In this document: one piece after another, positions 1 to 11,800 of the stretch
Numbering within the stretch: the stretch's first letter is position 1
Layout of the letters: every line of letters starts with the position of its first letter
NCBI RefSeq assembly: GCF_032062135.1
Contig: NC_092863.1
Coordinates: forward strand, 14,214,273 to 14,278,272
DNA from: Pyxicephalus adspersus
Lineage: Eukaryota; Chordata; Amphibia; Anura; Pyxicephalidae
Direction of reading: 5' to 3'
Length of the DNA: 64,000 nucleotides
Program-made: the position numbers and the translations under genes
Notes under the pieces: model-generated
Told to the model about the DNA's origin: nothing
The model's input: the letters and a program-made list of their open reading frames with translations, nothing else
Database searches by the model: none

Positions 1-3000
1 CAATATTTAGGATGAGATGTCTTATCCAGGTGAGTGAAATATAGGACTTAGATTTTTTTCTTTCTAATTGTTTAGCAGCCAGCTCGTTAATCATCAATTG
101 ATTACTGATTGGTACTAATCAATGTTGAGGATGACTCATGGTGTGAGCAGGGGCTTTAGATCCATGATAGGTCGCCATAGCTAATACCGGGATTTGGGGG
201 ATGGATGAGACTCATCGTTCTCTATCTTAGTGAATGTTCATGTCTGTGTGGTGTATTCTATATACCTTGGAGATCAATGTTGGAATCTCAGGGCAGAATC
301 TCATTTCTGACCTTGGTGGTCAGTAGACTTCCAATGAAGCTCTCATTCTTCGTATATTGGACAATAACTCAGGGCGGGTGGTGGATAGACTGCAGAGCTG
401 TAATGGTGGACAATGAGTTTGGGCAGACACATCTTTAAATCTTCCCATGACTGTACACTTCTGTTCAATTATCCAATGATAGGTAAAGCAAAGTCCAGTT
501 TGTTTAGTTCATCCACACACAATTCTGTATTCATAGCTACAAATTATTGATTGAAGATTCTCCATTAATAAATGTGTGATTTTACACAATGTAGATGTTA
601 ATATCCAGGTTGAGAGGATTGAAGTCATACTTTTTTTATATTTTATTTTTATTCAGTAATCAATCAAATAGACAATACAAAACAGTGAATCATACAAACA
701 TAAAGTGTCGAAAAATAAAAATTATATGCACAAGAAATCCATTTCACTAAAGAACATTTTATAAATAATTATCAACTACTAAAAGGGGAGGGTATAGAAA
801 GAAGTCATCCCTTCATTTTGGATTCTGGTCCCCCACCTCTTGGCTCAAATGAAATAAAAAGGATCGCAGAAAGACATCAATCTGGAGGATGAAACCATTT
901 CTTACCATGCTTACCAATATCACTAAAAATCTGGAACATGGATAGATTATAATAAAACATTGGGCCAAATGTAGAAAGGCAGAGAGTTTTATTGGTCCTA
1001 AAACAAAAGGGTCACATTTTCATCCTCATCACCAGGTTGTGTGTAAAACTAATGAAGCACCAACACAGGCCAGAGTGAGGTACAAATAGTTTAATATAGT
1101 ACAAGAATAACTAGACATTTTATTAAGGGTAGAAACATTTATCTGCTCAACATTAAGCCTGAGTTACATAAAAGTCCCCCAACTTAGTGCCCTCATGATG
1201 CAATCTATTTCCCCCAACCCCCTCTTACTCCTATGGCAGGGTGCAGAAGACTTCCCCCACAGCAATACAGGGACCTCCAGGGGGTATTGCACCGCACCTA
1301 TAGCAGTTACAAGGTAATGAAGACAAGACTGGGTGTCCAACAGACGCAGCACACAAACAATATCAGAGAGGTGCCAGCACACCATAGAGTGGGGAGCAGT
1401 GTAAATTTATTGTTTTAGCAAAGGAATTAACATTTCAGGACCACACAGGACCATTTTATCAGGATAACACACAAAACATACACTGCTTGCTATCCTCTGG
1501 AATTGATGAGGTCCTCAGGTATTGATTTTAGTGGACAGGCACAGATGAATGGTCAGATACATGATTGGGGTAATCATGTGAATCCCAGGGGTCATGCACT
1601 GCACAATGTGAAAAAAATACGACACAGAAAAGATGGATGAATACATTTATTCACAGATAGCCTCACATGGTGAACACAAAATTTACTACATGACACAAAT
1701 AAGCAACAAGAAGCAGCGTACAATGATATCACAAAATAGCACAAATTATTTCTCAGCAGTCACTTTATGATTTGTTCCTCCCTGTAAGCTCACAGGACTG
1801 GCTGATGAATGAGAAGTCATCCTGTACAAACATTTAATGTTTTCATGTAAATTTAATGATCTGATGAATTGTCATCCAGGTACTAGGTCACCCAACACTC
1901 ACTAAGAGGAATCGGAGCACTGTCCATGGTGCTGATCACAACCAAGAGGCAGATTACCTACAATGACAATATTCATATTTAATGCAGGTCTGTCTGAAAC
2001 AAAGAAAAAAGCTCCCCAATTCTATCTGCCCTCTCCCCTGCAGAGAGGATCCTAGGCAGAGACAGTTTAGGGGCACAAAGAGGGGTGCTATATGGATCCC
2101 TGCGGATGTCACTCTGTACCAAGTAATACTCATTACAGCAAGGACTCACTACAGCCATAGACGTTTCAATAACTGTGGTTTGGTTTTTGGGTTAGGACCC
2201 CCACGGCTGAAGGCTGGAGGGAGAGAAGAGTTTTCTGTTAGGTGCTCAATATAACAATTATATGCAGATTTCCCCCTCACCTTCTGTGTGATTATATCAG
2301 GGGAGGATAAAATCAGATTTCAAATTACCGGTAGCTTACCAACAGATGTACTGCAGAAACTCATCACCAAAACCCGTTACATGGAAGTTCTTATGCCAAA
2401 TGGTAGAAATAAAGAAAATCTATAATACAAAGGCTGGAATCCTGATTTTCCCAAATCATCTTACAGCACGACACATGACTGGGGGGACCTGGAGAACTTT
2501 CCTGACCACAACTATTACAGTATATACCGTATTTTTCGGACCATTAGACGCTCCGGACTATAGGACGCACCAGGTTTTCCGCACGGGAAAACAAGAAAAA
2601 AAAAATTCATTTGATTTCCCCTGAGATCCAGCGTGCGGCACTTGTGCCCGCCCATGAAGGCGGCGCCGATCGGCATTCATCAAATCAATCGGCGCCGCCT
2701 TCGTGGGCGGGCACAAGTGCCGCACGCTGGATCACAGAACAGGCAGAGATCGGCGCAGCCGGGGACCGGCGGGGACACAGGTAAGTAAAAAAATATGCCC
2801 CTGTACCTCTGCATTCGGACCATAAGACTTGTGCTTATTAAGTTAGACAATGCATTTTTAATAAACAAATATTAGATAATCCCAGAGTCAGAAGTTCTAC
2901 ACACAAAGGTAGCAGAAGGTAACAGTTTCTGTAGTCCAATGTAGTGATTGACCCTCCTGAGACAGATCTCATCTGCATTTATTGGTATGGCCGAGCTATA

Positions 3001-3700
3001 GATCCAGGACATGAGCTAAGTGAAGAGGACTGGATGAAGTTCATGCATGGGGAGTATGGAGGGAATGATAGCAGGCAGTATGTGTAGAAGAGGAGGAGTG
3101 CAGAGAGTGTGTTGTACCTGGGCAGGTAGGTCATTGGGGTGGTGGGGTTTGGAGGAGGGAAGTGAAGGTAAGTAGTTGCAGGAAGGTATCTGGAGGCAGC
3201 AAAGGTGTAATGAGAGCCGTCAGAGATCCCATAGATGAGCTGCCCAGGTTTGTTAGGTTATGATTTGAAAGAAGTGGGGTGGCAGTGAGAACACCATGAA
3301 AATATTGGGATGCCAAGCGGAGAGCTGGTGACTTTGAGGGATCTGATATGGCTCATAGGGATGGTGTCCTTAGGAACACGTGCTGTACCAGGGAGAGATG
3401 TGGAGCTGCAGGCACAGGAAATGACAGCAAGGAGGGCAGAACTGGGTAATACAGGGGCAGAGGTGGGGAAAAGAAGGCAGAATAAAAATGATCTGACATT
3501 TGGAAATAAAACTGACTTTATCCTCAATAGGAAGGGAAAATTGTGCTCTAGTAACAAAATACTGCCAACTGCATACCAACCCCCCAAACCAGCAAGGTAA
3601 CTCCACATGTAATCAGCAGGATAACACAGACACACTGACCAGAGACAGAACACAGAACTCTTCTATTCCATTCTTCTTTTCTGTACACAGAATACAGAGA
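1..3700. other. No gene recognised; repeats and short spurious frames
   Basis: Apart from the hairpin element at 2527-2845, nothing here could be supported. Short open frames on both strands lack splice signals and recognisable motifs. In human the block beyond ITGA2B continues with GPATCH8, but no trace of that gene was identified. Confidence 0.6.
2527..2845. mobile_element. Non-autonomous DNA element with a 46-base-pair hairpin
   Basis: The left part begins TACCGTATTTTTCGGACC and has internal repeats of the type GGAC(T)ATAGGACGCACC; the right part has CATTCGGACCATAAGAC. In the middle, 2625-2670 and 2688-2733 are inverted copies matching at 45 of 46 positions around a 17-base loop. The ends resemble widespread vertebrate MITE-like sequences. 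Family not named. Confidence 0.6.
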
Positions 3701-3718
3701 GGTAACACCTTCACCTAC

Positions 3719-5050
3719 CTGGAAGATGAACGTCAGTAAAACAGCAACTGCTGAGACAAGAAAAATCAAAGTTAGGTGTGTAATGTACAACACAGCATGC
3801 AGAGTTCAGGGTCACGGCTATGTGATGTACAACACAGTGTGCAGAGTGTAACAGTCAGGTATATATCATGTACAATACAGCATACACAGTGCAATGTTAA
3901 GGAATGGTAAGGGAATGTAGATTACAGGTGACTTACCTTGTATTAGCAGCAGGCTGGTCGCTCCCTCGGGCTCTCGTGTCTTCACCATTGGGCACACTCC
4001 AAATGCCAACCTTTGAAAGAAAAAGAAAGTGATGACTAGTGGTGAATATTATGTTATGTACAGCCATCTACAAGACTAGTAAAAGGGAGACAAATCAGGA
4101 TTTGTTATCCTGTGTTGTCTGATGATCACATCTTGTAAAGATCATTCCCTCTGAGACTTCCAGAAACCTCCAATCCAGGGATATCAAACTCAAATACACA
4201 GAGGGACAAAATTAAAAACTTAGACCACGTCATGGGCCAACCTTGAAATTTATTGAAATAATTAATCAATGTTTACTTCTCATTAGATACAAACTCTTTT
4301 CATATGGAAACAAAGAGGTTTTGTTTCACATTCAATCTGGAACAAGAGGCATTAAAATGTTTTTGTTTTTTTTTAATCTTATGCCCTTTCTCTATTTGTA
4401 GCCTTCTAAATTAAATTTCAATGGCAACATTTTTGCAGAGGCTAACAATAATAATAATAATATTCTTCTATGAAAATCCAACCATTCCAGTCCATGGCTT
4501 GGAGTAGTAGGGAAATATACAGCTGGAGGGAGTGCTGGAAATGCCAGACGTGGCCAATGCGGGGCTGGAACTCTCTCTTCATTGAAATAGCGCTGGTACT
4601 AATATTCCCGACATTATTTGTGTCCATAAAACAGGCCAATGCAGGGCCACGCACAGGCAGAGAGCCCGCCGGTCTATAGACGCGAGTGATGCTGGGAATT
4701 GTAGTAGCGGTGGGCCAGCTGCAGTTCATATTTAGGTTTCCTTTTGGGGCCAAATAAAAGGACGTTACCTGTGCCAGAGTTTGCCACCCTTGCAGTCTGA
4801 TCAGTGAGTAACTAATCACAGGGCAGCAGGTAACATAAATCAGCAGAATTTGCAGTACCACCTGTCCCCACAGGAGGGCAGTACAAAGCTGGACCCGCTT
4901 ACTTAGGATAATTGGGGCTCCTGCAAACACAGGGGGGCGCTCATCACATCGCTCACCTGCACCGCCTCCTCTGAGCTGTGTCCCCGTCACGCTGCTTCTC
5001 TCACCCTACACGACAGCCGCCTCCATATTACTTTTATCAAACAGCCACTT
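3719..5050 (-). CDS. Possible small minus-strand gene with a hydrophobic N-terminus
   Basis: Three exon-like segments have strong splice signals on the - strand. The first is a GC-rich leader ending at 4957 (GCAG|GTGAGC). The second is 3937-4010 (TTTCAAAG acceptor, CAAG|GTAAGT donor) with an ATG at 3986-3988. The third is 3719-3750 (CTTGTCTCAG acceptor, CCAG|GTAGGT donor). Joined in phase, segments two and three read MVKTREPEGATSLLLIQ, then A, then VAVLLTFIFQ: a short charged N-terminus and one hydrophobic helix, as in a type II membrane protein. No further exon or family match was recognised to the left, so the gene is unproven. Confidence 0.33.
4176..4792. mobile_element. hAT-like non-autonomous element
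   Basis: Imperfect terminal inverted repeats: the left end begins CAGGGATATCAAACTCAAAT, and the right end reads, on the - strand, CAAGGGTGGCAAACTCTGGC. CAGGG-type ends followed by CAAACTC are typical of hAT (Charlie-like) elements. No convincing 8-base target duplication is left. It carries no intact ORF. Confidence 0.6.
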
Positions 5051-5093
5051 CGCTCCCGCCCTCTGCTCCGATGACATTGAGCTGCATTGTTTT

Positions 5094-5930
5094 GCTGCCA
5101 TCTGGTGGCAGAATATGTGAAGTGCAAGGTGCCCTCGTGTGGCCAAAGGTGCAAATAGCAGGACAGGAGAGTTCACAGGGAGCCCTCTGGTGGCCAGTAA
5201 AGCGCAGAGCAGTACGATTGAATGTCAGGAGGCGACATCTGGTGGCCGATAATGCACAATGCATTTCAGGGCGTCCTTAGGTGGCCAAGGATGCTCAGTG
5301 CAGGGTGGTGGATGATATAGTGCCCCCTCGTGTGGCCAAATGTGCGAAGGGCAGTGCTGGCGTGCAGGGAGCCCTCTGGTGGCTAAAAAGGCTCAATGCA
5401 GGGCNNNNNNNNNNNNNNNNNNNNNNNNNNNNNNNNNNNNNNNNNNNNNNNNNNNNNNNNNNNNNNNNNNNNNNNNNNNNNNNNNNNNNNNNNNNNNNNN
5501 NNNNNNNNNNNNNNNNNNNNNNNNNNNNNNNNNNNNNNNNNNNNNNNNNNNNNNNNNNNNNNNNNNNNNNNNNNNNNNNNNNNNNNNNNNNNNNNNNNNN
5601 NNNNNNNNNNNNNNNNNNNNNNNNNNNNNNNNNNNNNNNNNNNNNNNNNNNNNNNNNNNNNNNNNNNNNNNNNNNNNNNNNNNNNNNNNNNNNNNNNNNN
5701 NNNNNNNNNNNNNNNNNNNNNNNNNNNNNNNNNNNNNNNNNNNNNNNNNNNNNNNGAGCCCTCTGGTGGCTAAGGGTGGTCAATGCAGGGCGGTGGATGA
5801 CATAGTGCGCCCTCATGTGACCAAATTTGCGAACGGCAGGGCTGGTGCACAGGGAGCCCTCTGGTGGCTAAAGAGGCTCAATGCAGGGTGGTGTATGTCA
5901 GAGGGCGCCCTCTGTTGGTATTTGTTTATC
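5094..5930 (-). repeat. Minisatellite of CTCF-like motifs (about 98-base unit), with N gap
   Basis: Tandem units of about 98 bases alternate GAGCCCTCTGGTGGCTAA with TGCCCTCATGTGACCAAA-type segments. The GAGCCCTCTGGTGG core (5180-5193, 5369-5382, 5756-5769, 5854-5867) and variants at 5232-5245 and 5905-5918 differ from the reverse complement of the CTCF core consensus (CCASYAGRKGGCRS) at one position each. A single related site is at 5096-5110. All lie in the same orientation (consensus on the - strand). An assembly gap at 5405-5755 falls inside the array, so the copy number is unknown. Confidence 0.75.
5405..5755. other. Assembly gap (N run)
   Basis: 351 undetermined bases inside the 98-base tandem array. 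Homologous repeat units flank both sides, so the gap is probably a collapsed or unresolved part of the array. Confidence 0.95.
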
Positions 5931-6487
5931 TTGTAATGTAACTCATTGATAGAGTGTATCTTATAATACAATATAAAAGATTTGGATATTTCCACCATAC
6001 ATTCCTGGCCTCTAACTCTCATAATGTATCATAAAATGAGCTCAGTGATTACTTTTGATTTGCACCTGCATAATAAGAATTGATTTTTGTGACAGATTTA
6101 CTGAAGGGCATTTTTAATATCGCGCCCGTGCAGTACAGTGGGTCCCACTAAGCAGATGCAAAATTATAATGACTTTAAATACACAGCAAGCCATTCATGA
6201 AACTTTAACAATACTGCAACAGCAAACTATAACTATATACAATGGGCAAGAATAGCACCAGCAAGAATTTAAATCCTAGGACACAGATCCAATGCTAAGG
6301 CAATGACAGGCTTGTAATATATGTGATATATATGGCCTGCTAATAAGCCACAGGTGTGGCCAAACCAGCAGGTGACTCTGCAGCAAGCCACCTGCTGGTT
6401 GCTAGTGGAAGTACATGCAAAGCATGCTAAACCACAGTGCCACCACCAGGAGCCATTGGGTCTGGCTGCACAGGTATGAAATTGGAA

Positions 6488-6685
6488 TTCTGTGACTGCG
6501 CAGTACAGGTGTCAGAAATTCCTTCCCTACTGTGCAGGCGCAGGTTTCAAATATTGCGGTAGAGCTATATGTGCAGTAGAGCTGTAAGAAAATCATTTTT
6601 TACTGCACAGGTTTCATATTTGCACGCCTGTGTACTAGGATTTCATTGGGTTTTACTGCATAGGCGCAAGTTTATAAATCGCCAC
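6488..6685 (+). repeat. Degenerate tandem repeat around ACTGCRCAGGCGCA
   Basis: Variants GACTGCGCAGTACAGG, TACTGTGCAGGCGCAGGTTT, TACTGCACAGGTTTCATATT and TACTGCATAGGCGCAAGTTT recur at uneven spacing of roughly 45-75 bases. No gene signal is seen in the surrounding stretch (5935-8680). Confidence 0.45.
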
Positions 6686-7364
6686 TGAGTTCCTCACAAA
6701 TTAAAAGTATCTAAAAATAATGGTTTACTAACATTAAGGGCTTTTTTTTTTTTAAAAAAAGAGAATCAAACATTCTTTTGTGGGAATCTTCCAGGCCCAT
6801 TTGTTTAAATTGATTCCCATCAGGGAATCTTTGATGGAATGTCGGATTCCCTAAGTTTTGTAACCGAACCTAAATATGAAAACTTGAAAATCAAATGTAA
6901 TACAGAAGGGTACGAAAAAATGGGGATGAAAGACAAAACGATGCTAACATTGTATCATACCTGTATGAAACATTGATAAAGGCACATCTGAATATGGAGA
7001 AGGATTTTAGGCACCACAATCTAAACATCATATACAAACATTGGAAGGGCGTTCAAAGGTGGACAACTAAATGCAAATGTAAAGGTGAGAGGTTTAACAT
7101 ATAATCAAAGTTTAAAAAAATAGATTGTATATAATTAATAATCCCAGATTAGGACAGGACGACATACTCAGTTTATAGATCCTCAGTTATGGTGCACATT
7201 ACAGCGTCAATGGGGTATATACATTATGACCTCAAGGGGGCTCTGTGAGGGGAAAGATTAGACTTTGGGAAGGAAAACCCAGAGTCACTTATTTCATACA
7301 AATTAAGTTTATTTACAAGTGACCCATGTATTTTATACCAGTATTTGTATGATGTTTGTAAGCC

Positions 7365-7580
7365 AGAGTTTCTCAAGAGTTTGCTGGGGGTTCTTTGAGC
7401 AATTTGAGCAGTTTGGGCCTCTCAGGTCAGTTACCCCTAACCCAAATGATGGTTTTCTGTAAGGGAGGCATTCTTCATAATTGCCATTCTTCCCACTGAC
7501 CATCACACTGGGAGATTTGGATATAGCAATTATAACAGGTATTCCCTAAGAAAGGTATTTCAAGGGTTCCTTCATGTTAT
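7365..7580 (+). repeat. Dispersed repeat, 'GGTTCCTTGAGCAATG' family
   Basis: Contains GTTTCTCAAGAGTTTGCTGG, GGGTTCTTTGAGCAATTTGA, TTTTCTGTAAGGGAGGCATTC and AAGGGTTCCTTCATG. These blocks recur in order at 17352-17590, 34748-35012 and 54062-54236. Confidence 0.6.
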
Positions 7581-8127
7581 AAAGGTAGAGAAGAGCTGCT
7601 CTATAACAAATATATTTCTGATTTTACTCGGTTATATTAAATATTTGTAACCAACCCATCATCCTGCTCGTACCAAGTAACAGATCTCCCTGTCTTCAGA
7701 GAAGAATTAGACGTTTTAGCATCTGTACATTTCACTGGGATCCCCCTTGGAATTTTGCTAAAATATGACAAGAATGCTAGTTAAAGCATCAGCACTTCTT
7801 TCACTGGCACCCAGCAGTAAATTCCACGCCAACACCTGTTAAAGAGACAAGAAATGTAAACTGAACTCTTGGTCCAGAAGGAATTGAGGGTATGTATAGT
7901 TTATATGTGTTTATATATAAGTTTATGTGTATTTTCATTGGTCCAGCTTATGTCCTCTTTTTCAGGCTAATTCTACAAATATAGTACAGGACGATGATGT
8001 TTGGAATTAATTTATGGATATGTTTACCTTTTAAATGAAGAACACAAGCAGCCCACATCTGTATATGAGAAAACGGAATGGCACTCCCTCTCCCTTGGTT
8101 GCTCACTAGAATGTATATTCATGCACA

Positions 8128-8154
8128 AGGCTTAATTATTATTATTATTAATAT

Positions 8155-8185
<31 letters not shown>

Positions 8186-8310
8186 AAAGACACACAGGAT
8201 TTATATAGCACAAACATATTACGCAGCGCAGCAAATGACAAACAAATACAGACAGTGACACAGGAGGAGGAGAGGACCCTGCCCCGAAGAGCTTACAATC
8301 TAGGAATTGG
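8128..8310 (+). repeat. (TTA)n-led dispersed repeat
   Basis: An ATT/TTA run is followed by AGGATTTATATAGCACAAAC, ATATTACGCAGCGC, CAGACAGTGACACAGGAGG and AAGAGCTTACAATCTA. The same order recurs at 30120-30270 and, shortened, at 22910-22975 and 27373-27455. Confidence 0.65.
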
Positions 8311-8602
8311 GAGCTTTATGCGCACATTCAGACTTATGCGCATATCTGCACCAAAGAATGTGCAGCTATGGGTGCAAACAAAAGTACTTAAGCACACAGG
8401 CATTCCAGTTCTAACCTTGTCTAATAAGACCCTGGGGTCCTTATTATCGACAACTTGGAACAAAGACAACACCCTGCCTTGGTTTTCATGCAATAGTCAT
8501 TGGAACCAAAAATAACCTATTTTTAGAACATAAAGAATTTATAATGAAGAAATGTAAATCAAGTACACAACAAAACTCAGAAAAAGCACAATGGTTCCCA
8601 TA

Positions 8603-8623
8603 TATACATATATATATATATAT

Positions 8624-8662
<39 letters not shown>
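8603..8662. repeat. (TA)n microsatellite
   Basis: About 25 TA units broken by TTTTCA. It lies about 210 bases upstream of the ITGA2B start codon, just before the GATA motif at 8680. Confidence 0.85.
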
Positions 8663-8664
<2 letters not shown>

Positions 8665-8679
8665 ACTTGCAACATGCAA

Positions 8680-8873
8680 AGATAAGTTACTGGTAAGTGT
8701 GAAAGTGATACAGGTTAGTGATATGCTGGAAGATGTAGCAATATCAGGAAGTTACTATGAAGCAGAACATAGGTGGGAGCTGTAGAGAGGATATGTGCTG
8801 AGATATAACAGAGATTACATGGGGGGAGATAAATACAGAGATTACATGGGGAGAGGTTTACTCACTGTTTGCA
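8680..8873 (+). promoter_or_regulatory. ITGA2B: Likely ITGA2B promoter-proximal region with GATA and ETS motifs
   Basis: Two AGATAA (GATA-factor) motifs lie at 8680-8685 and 8827-8832. An ETS-type CAGGAAGT lies between them at 8745-8752, all within about 200 bases of the start codon. Mammalian ITGA2B is driven by GATA1 plus ETS factors (FLI1/GABPA) from a TATA-less promoter, so the arrangement fits. The transcription start is not determined. A direct imperfect duplication (GATTACATGGGG, twice) sits at about 8812-8851, around the second GATA motif. Confidence 0.5.
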
Positions 8874-11800
8874 ATGGGAATGAACACCATGCTGAAGATT
8901 CTGCTGCCTCTGATGCTTTCCTTTGCTAATGCCCTGAATTTGGATAAACATAACCCACAGATATTCTATGGACCCAAAGGAAGCTACTTTGGATTTTCCT
9001 TTGACTTCTATCAAACTGAGGATAAAGGGTATGTATATAAAATGTTATATTGCATGCTATGTACATTGCAGTTAGGCAGCTCCCATTGCATCGCCAGGGA
9101 CCTAAAACCATACTTACACCATGTTTGCCAACACAGCAAATTGTAATGTTTTGTACACTGTGGCATGCTGCAGATTAACTTTTTTATTTAACTTTATAGC
9201 ATTTTACAAACTCAGAACGAATTTCTCCACTGCTGCAAATCAGCTTCTTCTGCTAGACTGTAGCTGTTTTTTTTCTGTGGTCTGTTTTCCATAAAACATC
9301 CTTATCCATCTCCTTGTCTTCTTGTAAAGTAATAGTAAGGGCAACAATTTATTACAATAGTAATACTCTCAATTTTGTACTGCCTTCTCCAGTCACTACA
9401 ATGCACAGCATGGCATCAAACTGTAGTACACAATGGTACAAATAGTGCTGGTCAGAGTTCTAGGTTCACTGTGCTACTTTAGGTAACCCATTTACTTACC
9501 CGATGCAGGGCCCGCGCACCCCTAAAGAATGGGAAAGCCTTACAGACTTCCAGGAGGATTAGGAGGCCCTAGGCAAGGTCGCAACTTTGCACTCCAACAT
9601 TCCTTTAACTAATTTTGATTAGCATTGCACTTGTTATTTGAATACTTGAGGACCCCATAGGATATTTTTGTGAAGTGACTGGGAGGTGTACAGTTCTAAC
9701 AAACTGCCCTTTTTCTTTCTTTCAAATTCTGGTATTATTGTTGTAGCTGGGGCCACTGATCACTCACAAAGCCCTAGGCTTCTGCTTTGGGTTGCTTTAC
9801 AGATGACCTGACTTTGGCCAGAACTTTTCATTATCTGGACAGAATGGTACCATTGTAAAAACATTCAAATCGGATTTTTTCACTTAAGCCCAACCACTAC
9901 AATCATATAAGTTTTAATTGTTGTTAATGTTCATTTTATAAGTAATTCCTTTTACTTTTAAATCTACAGTTTTCCATAAAATAATCTTTTCATAAAGAAC
10001 CTCCCTCAGGCACTCTTTGTCCTTGTCTTCCAATTGTGCTTCTTTGTTGGCACTCTTTACCACGTCTTGCTATGTTGCATAGCTGTGAGTAAAGCCTTGC
10101 TTACTCTGATCCAGGTCATGGCCTTAGGAATCCATAATGTTGAAGCTTTGGATGTGACAACATATTGACTCACCAAACCTATGACAAACTGCTTAAGAGA
10201 ACAAAAAACAACTCCCTCAGGCTCTGGTCAGCTTCATGAAGGTGGCTCAGTATCTATATCTCACATCTATAGACCAGTGGTCTCTCTGCTTATGCATGGC
10301 CCCGCATTAGACTGTACAAAGCAGGGAATTGTAGTAGCCGTCTATTTCATTTTTAAGTTTGGCCCGCGACTTTGTCTAAGTTTTTAATTTTGTCCCACTG
10401 TGTATTTGAGTTTGACACCCCTGGCCTACATCAACCATTTATAGTAGCTCTGATGGAGATGTTCCTGCCGTCCTCAAGGCCCTGACACAGGAGAATGCTG
10501 CCCAGTTGTAGTACACAGATATTTAAATGTTTATAGTTCAAATTGTAAAGCCGAAAGAACGAAATGTAACAACATATTATTGGCCTGCAGGAACCTATAT
10601 GGATTAATGTCCCAAAAAAGTTCCCTTATGAGAGATGCCTAGTGATCAAGCTTCTGGGTCATTTGACAACCTGGAATGGATGTTATATATCCATATATCC
10701 TGTTTATTTTTTTTTCCTTTTTTTTTAGTATGAATCTTATTGTTGGGGCTCCCAAATTCAACTCATCAGAGACAGATGTCAGTAACCCTGGAGGTGTGTT
10801 CCTGTGTCCATGGGGTCCAGAAGTCACAAACTGCTCTTTGATTCCCTTTGATCAAACAGGTGACTGATACAGACAATGTGATATTTCAACTATGTGATAT
10901 GTGATATTTCAACATGTTTGCCGTATGCCAAAGCTAGGGGATTTCCATCTATACCTGTTTTCCACTGATGGATTTGAAACATTTGTGTAAATGAGAGACT
11001 GACAACTGGAGATTCTAAAATGTATTATTTCACTTCAATTTTTTTATGTGTTCAGCCTGTGTTCAAATGGAACTTCCTAATATTACGATGACATTTTTCC
11101 CTATTTAAAATATATTGTGCACACTGGCATTCCCACTGAGTTCCTCACAAATAAATCTGTGAAAATAATACATCAATACAAAAAAAGGGACTATAAAAAA
11201 GCAAAGATGAATAAATGACGGTAACATTGACTCTTACATGTGCATGTATCAAATTTAAACATTTTGGAAGGCAGACAGCTAAATGAATATGCAAAGGTGA
11301 AAGATCTAACAAGAATACAAAAATAATGGTCAATAATTTTTTTTATAAACCAATAAATTGGCCATTCAGCAAATATTCAATGCAGGAAAATATTCCTTAA
11401 GCATGTGTCTTAAATATATATATAGAGAGTGATTAACCTCTTGTCAATGTTTGGTGAATGTCACATTCATTGATTTATAAATGTATGCCATTATATAATT
11501 TCAATGGTTTTTGTATAGGTGACCAGGCAGAAACTGAAGATGGGATAATGAGCATTGATAAGTCTGATCAATGGCTTGGAGCAACTGTTAAAGCCTGGAA
11601 TACCAGCGTTGTGGTAGGTATTTTCTATGTTTGGCAAAAGACTTTAGATGGCAGGTGGGCAGTTCAGTGTGCAAATAGGGGTTTCTACAAATAAGGATTC
11701 TATTAGCATGCATGCTAGGATTATCAAATTCTACATAATAATATCCATGGAGGATGGAGAGGATCATGTAGGCAAACTCCGGTCCTTAGGCCAGATACGG

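Larger units (their letters stand above)
5935..8127. other. Intergenic, no gene recognised
   Basis: AT-rich sequence with the repeats listed at 6488-6685 and 7365-7580. No ORF with family signal and no RNA gene was seen. Confidence 0.6.

Noticed and set aside
1164..1385. Minus-strand 73-codon frame ending SWGTFM
   Set aside because: No recognisable domain, no clear splice context, and AT-rich surroundings with other random frames of the same size.
3258..3653. Minus-strand 131-codon frame rich in Ser, Cys and Leu
   Set aside because: Composition looks random, the frame crosses sequence with no family signal, and it overlaps equally long frames on the other strand.
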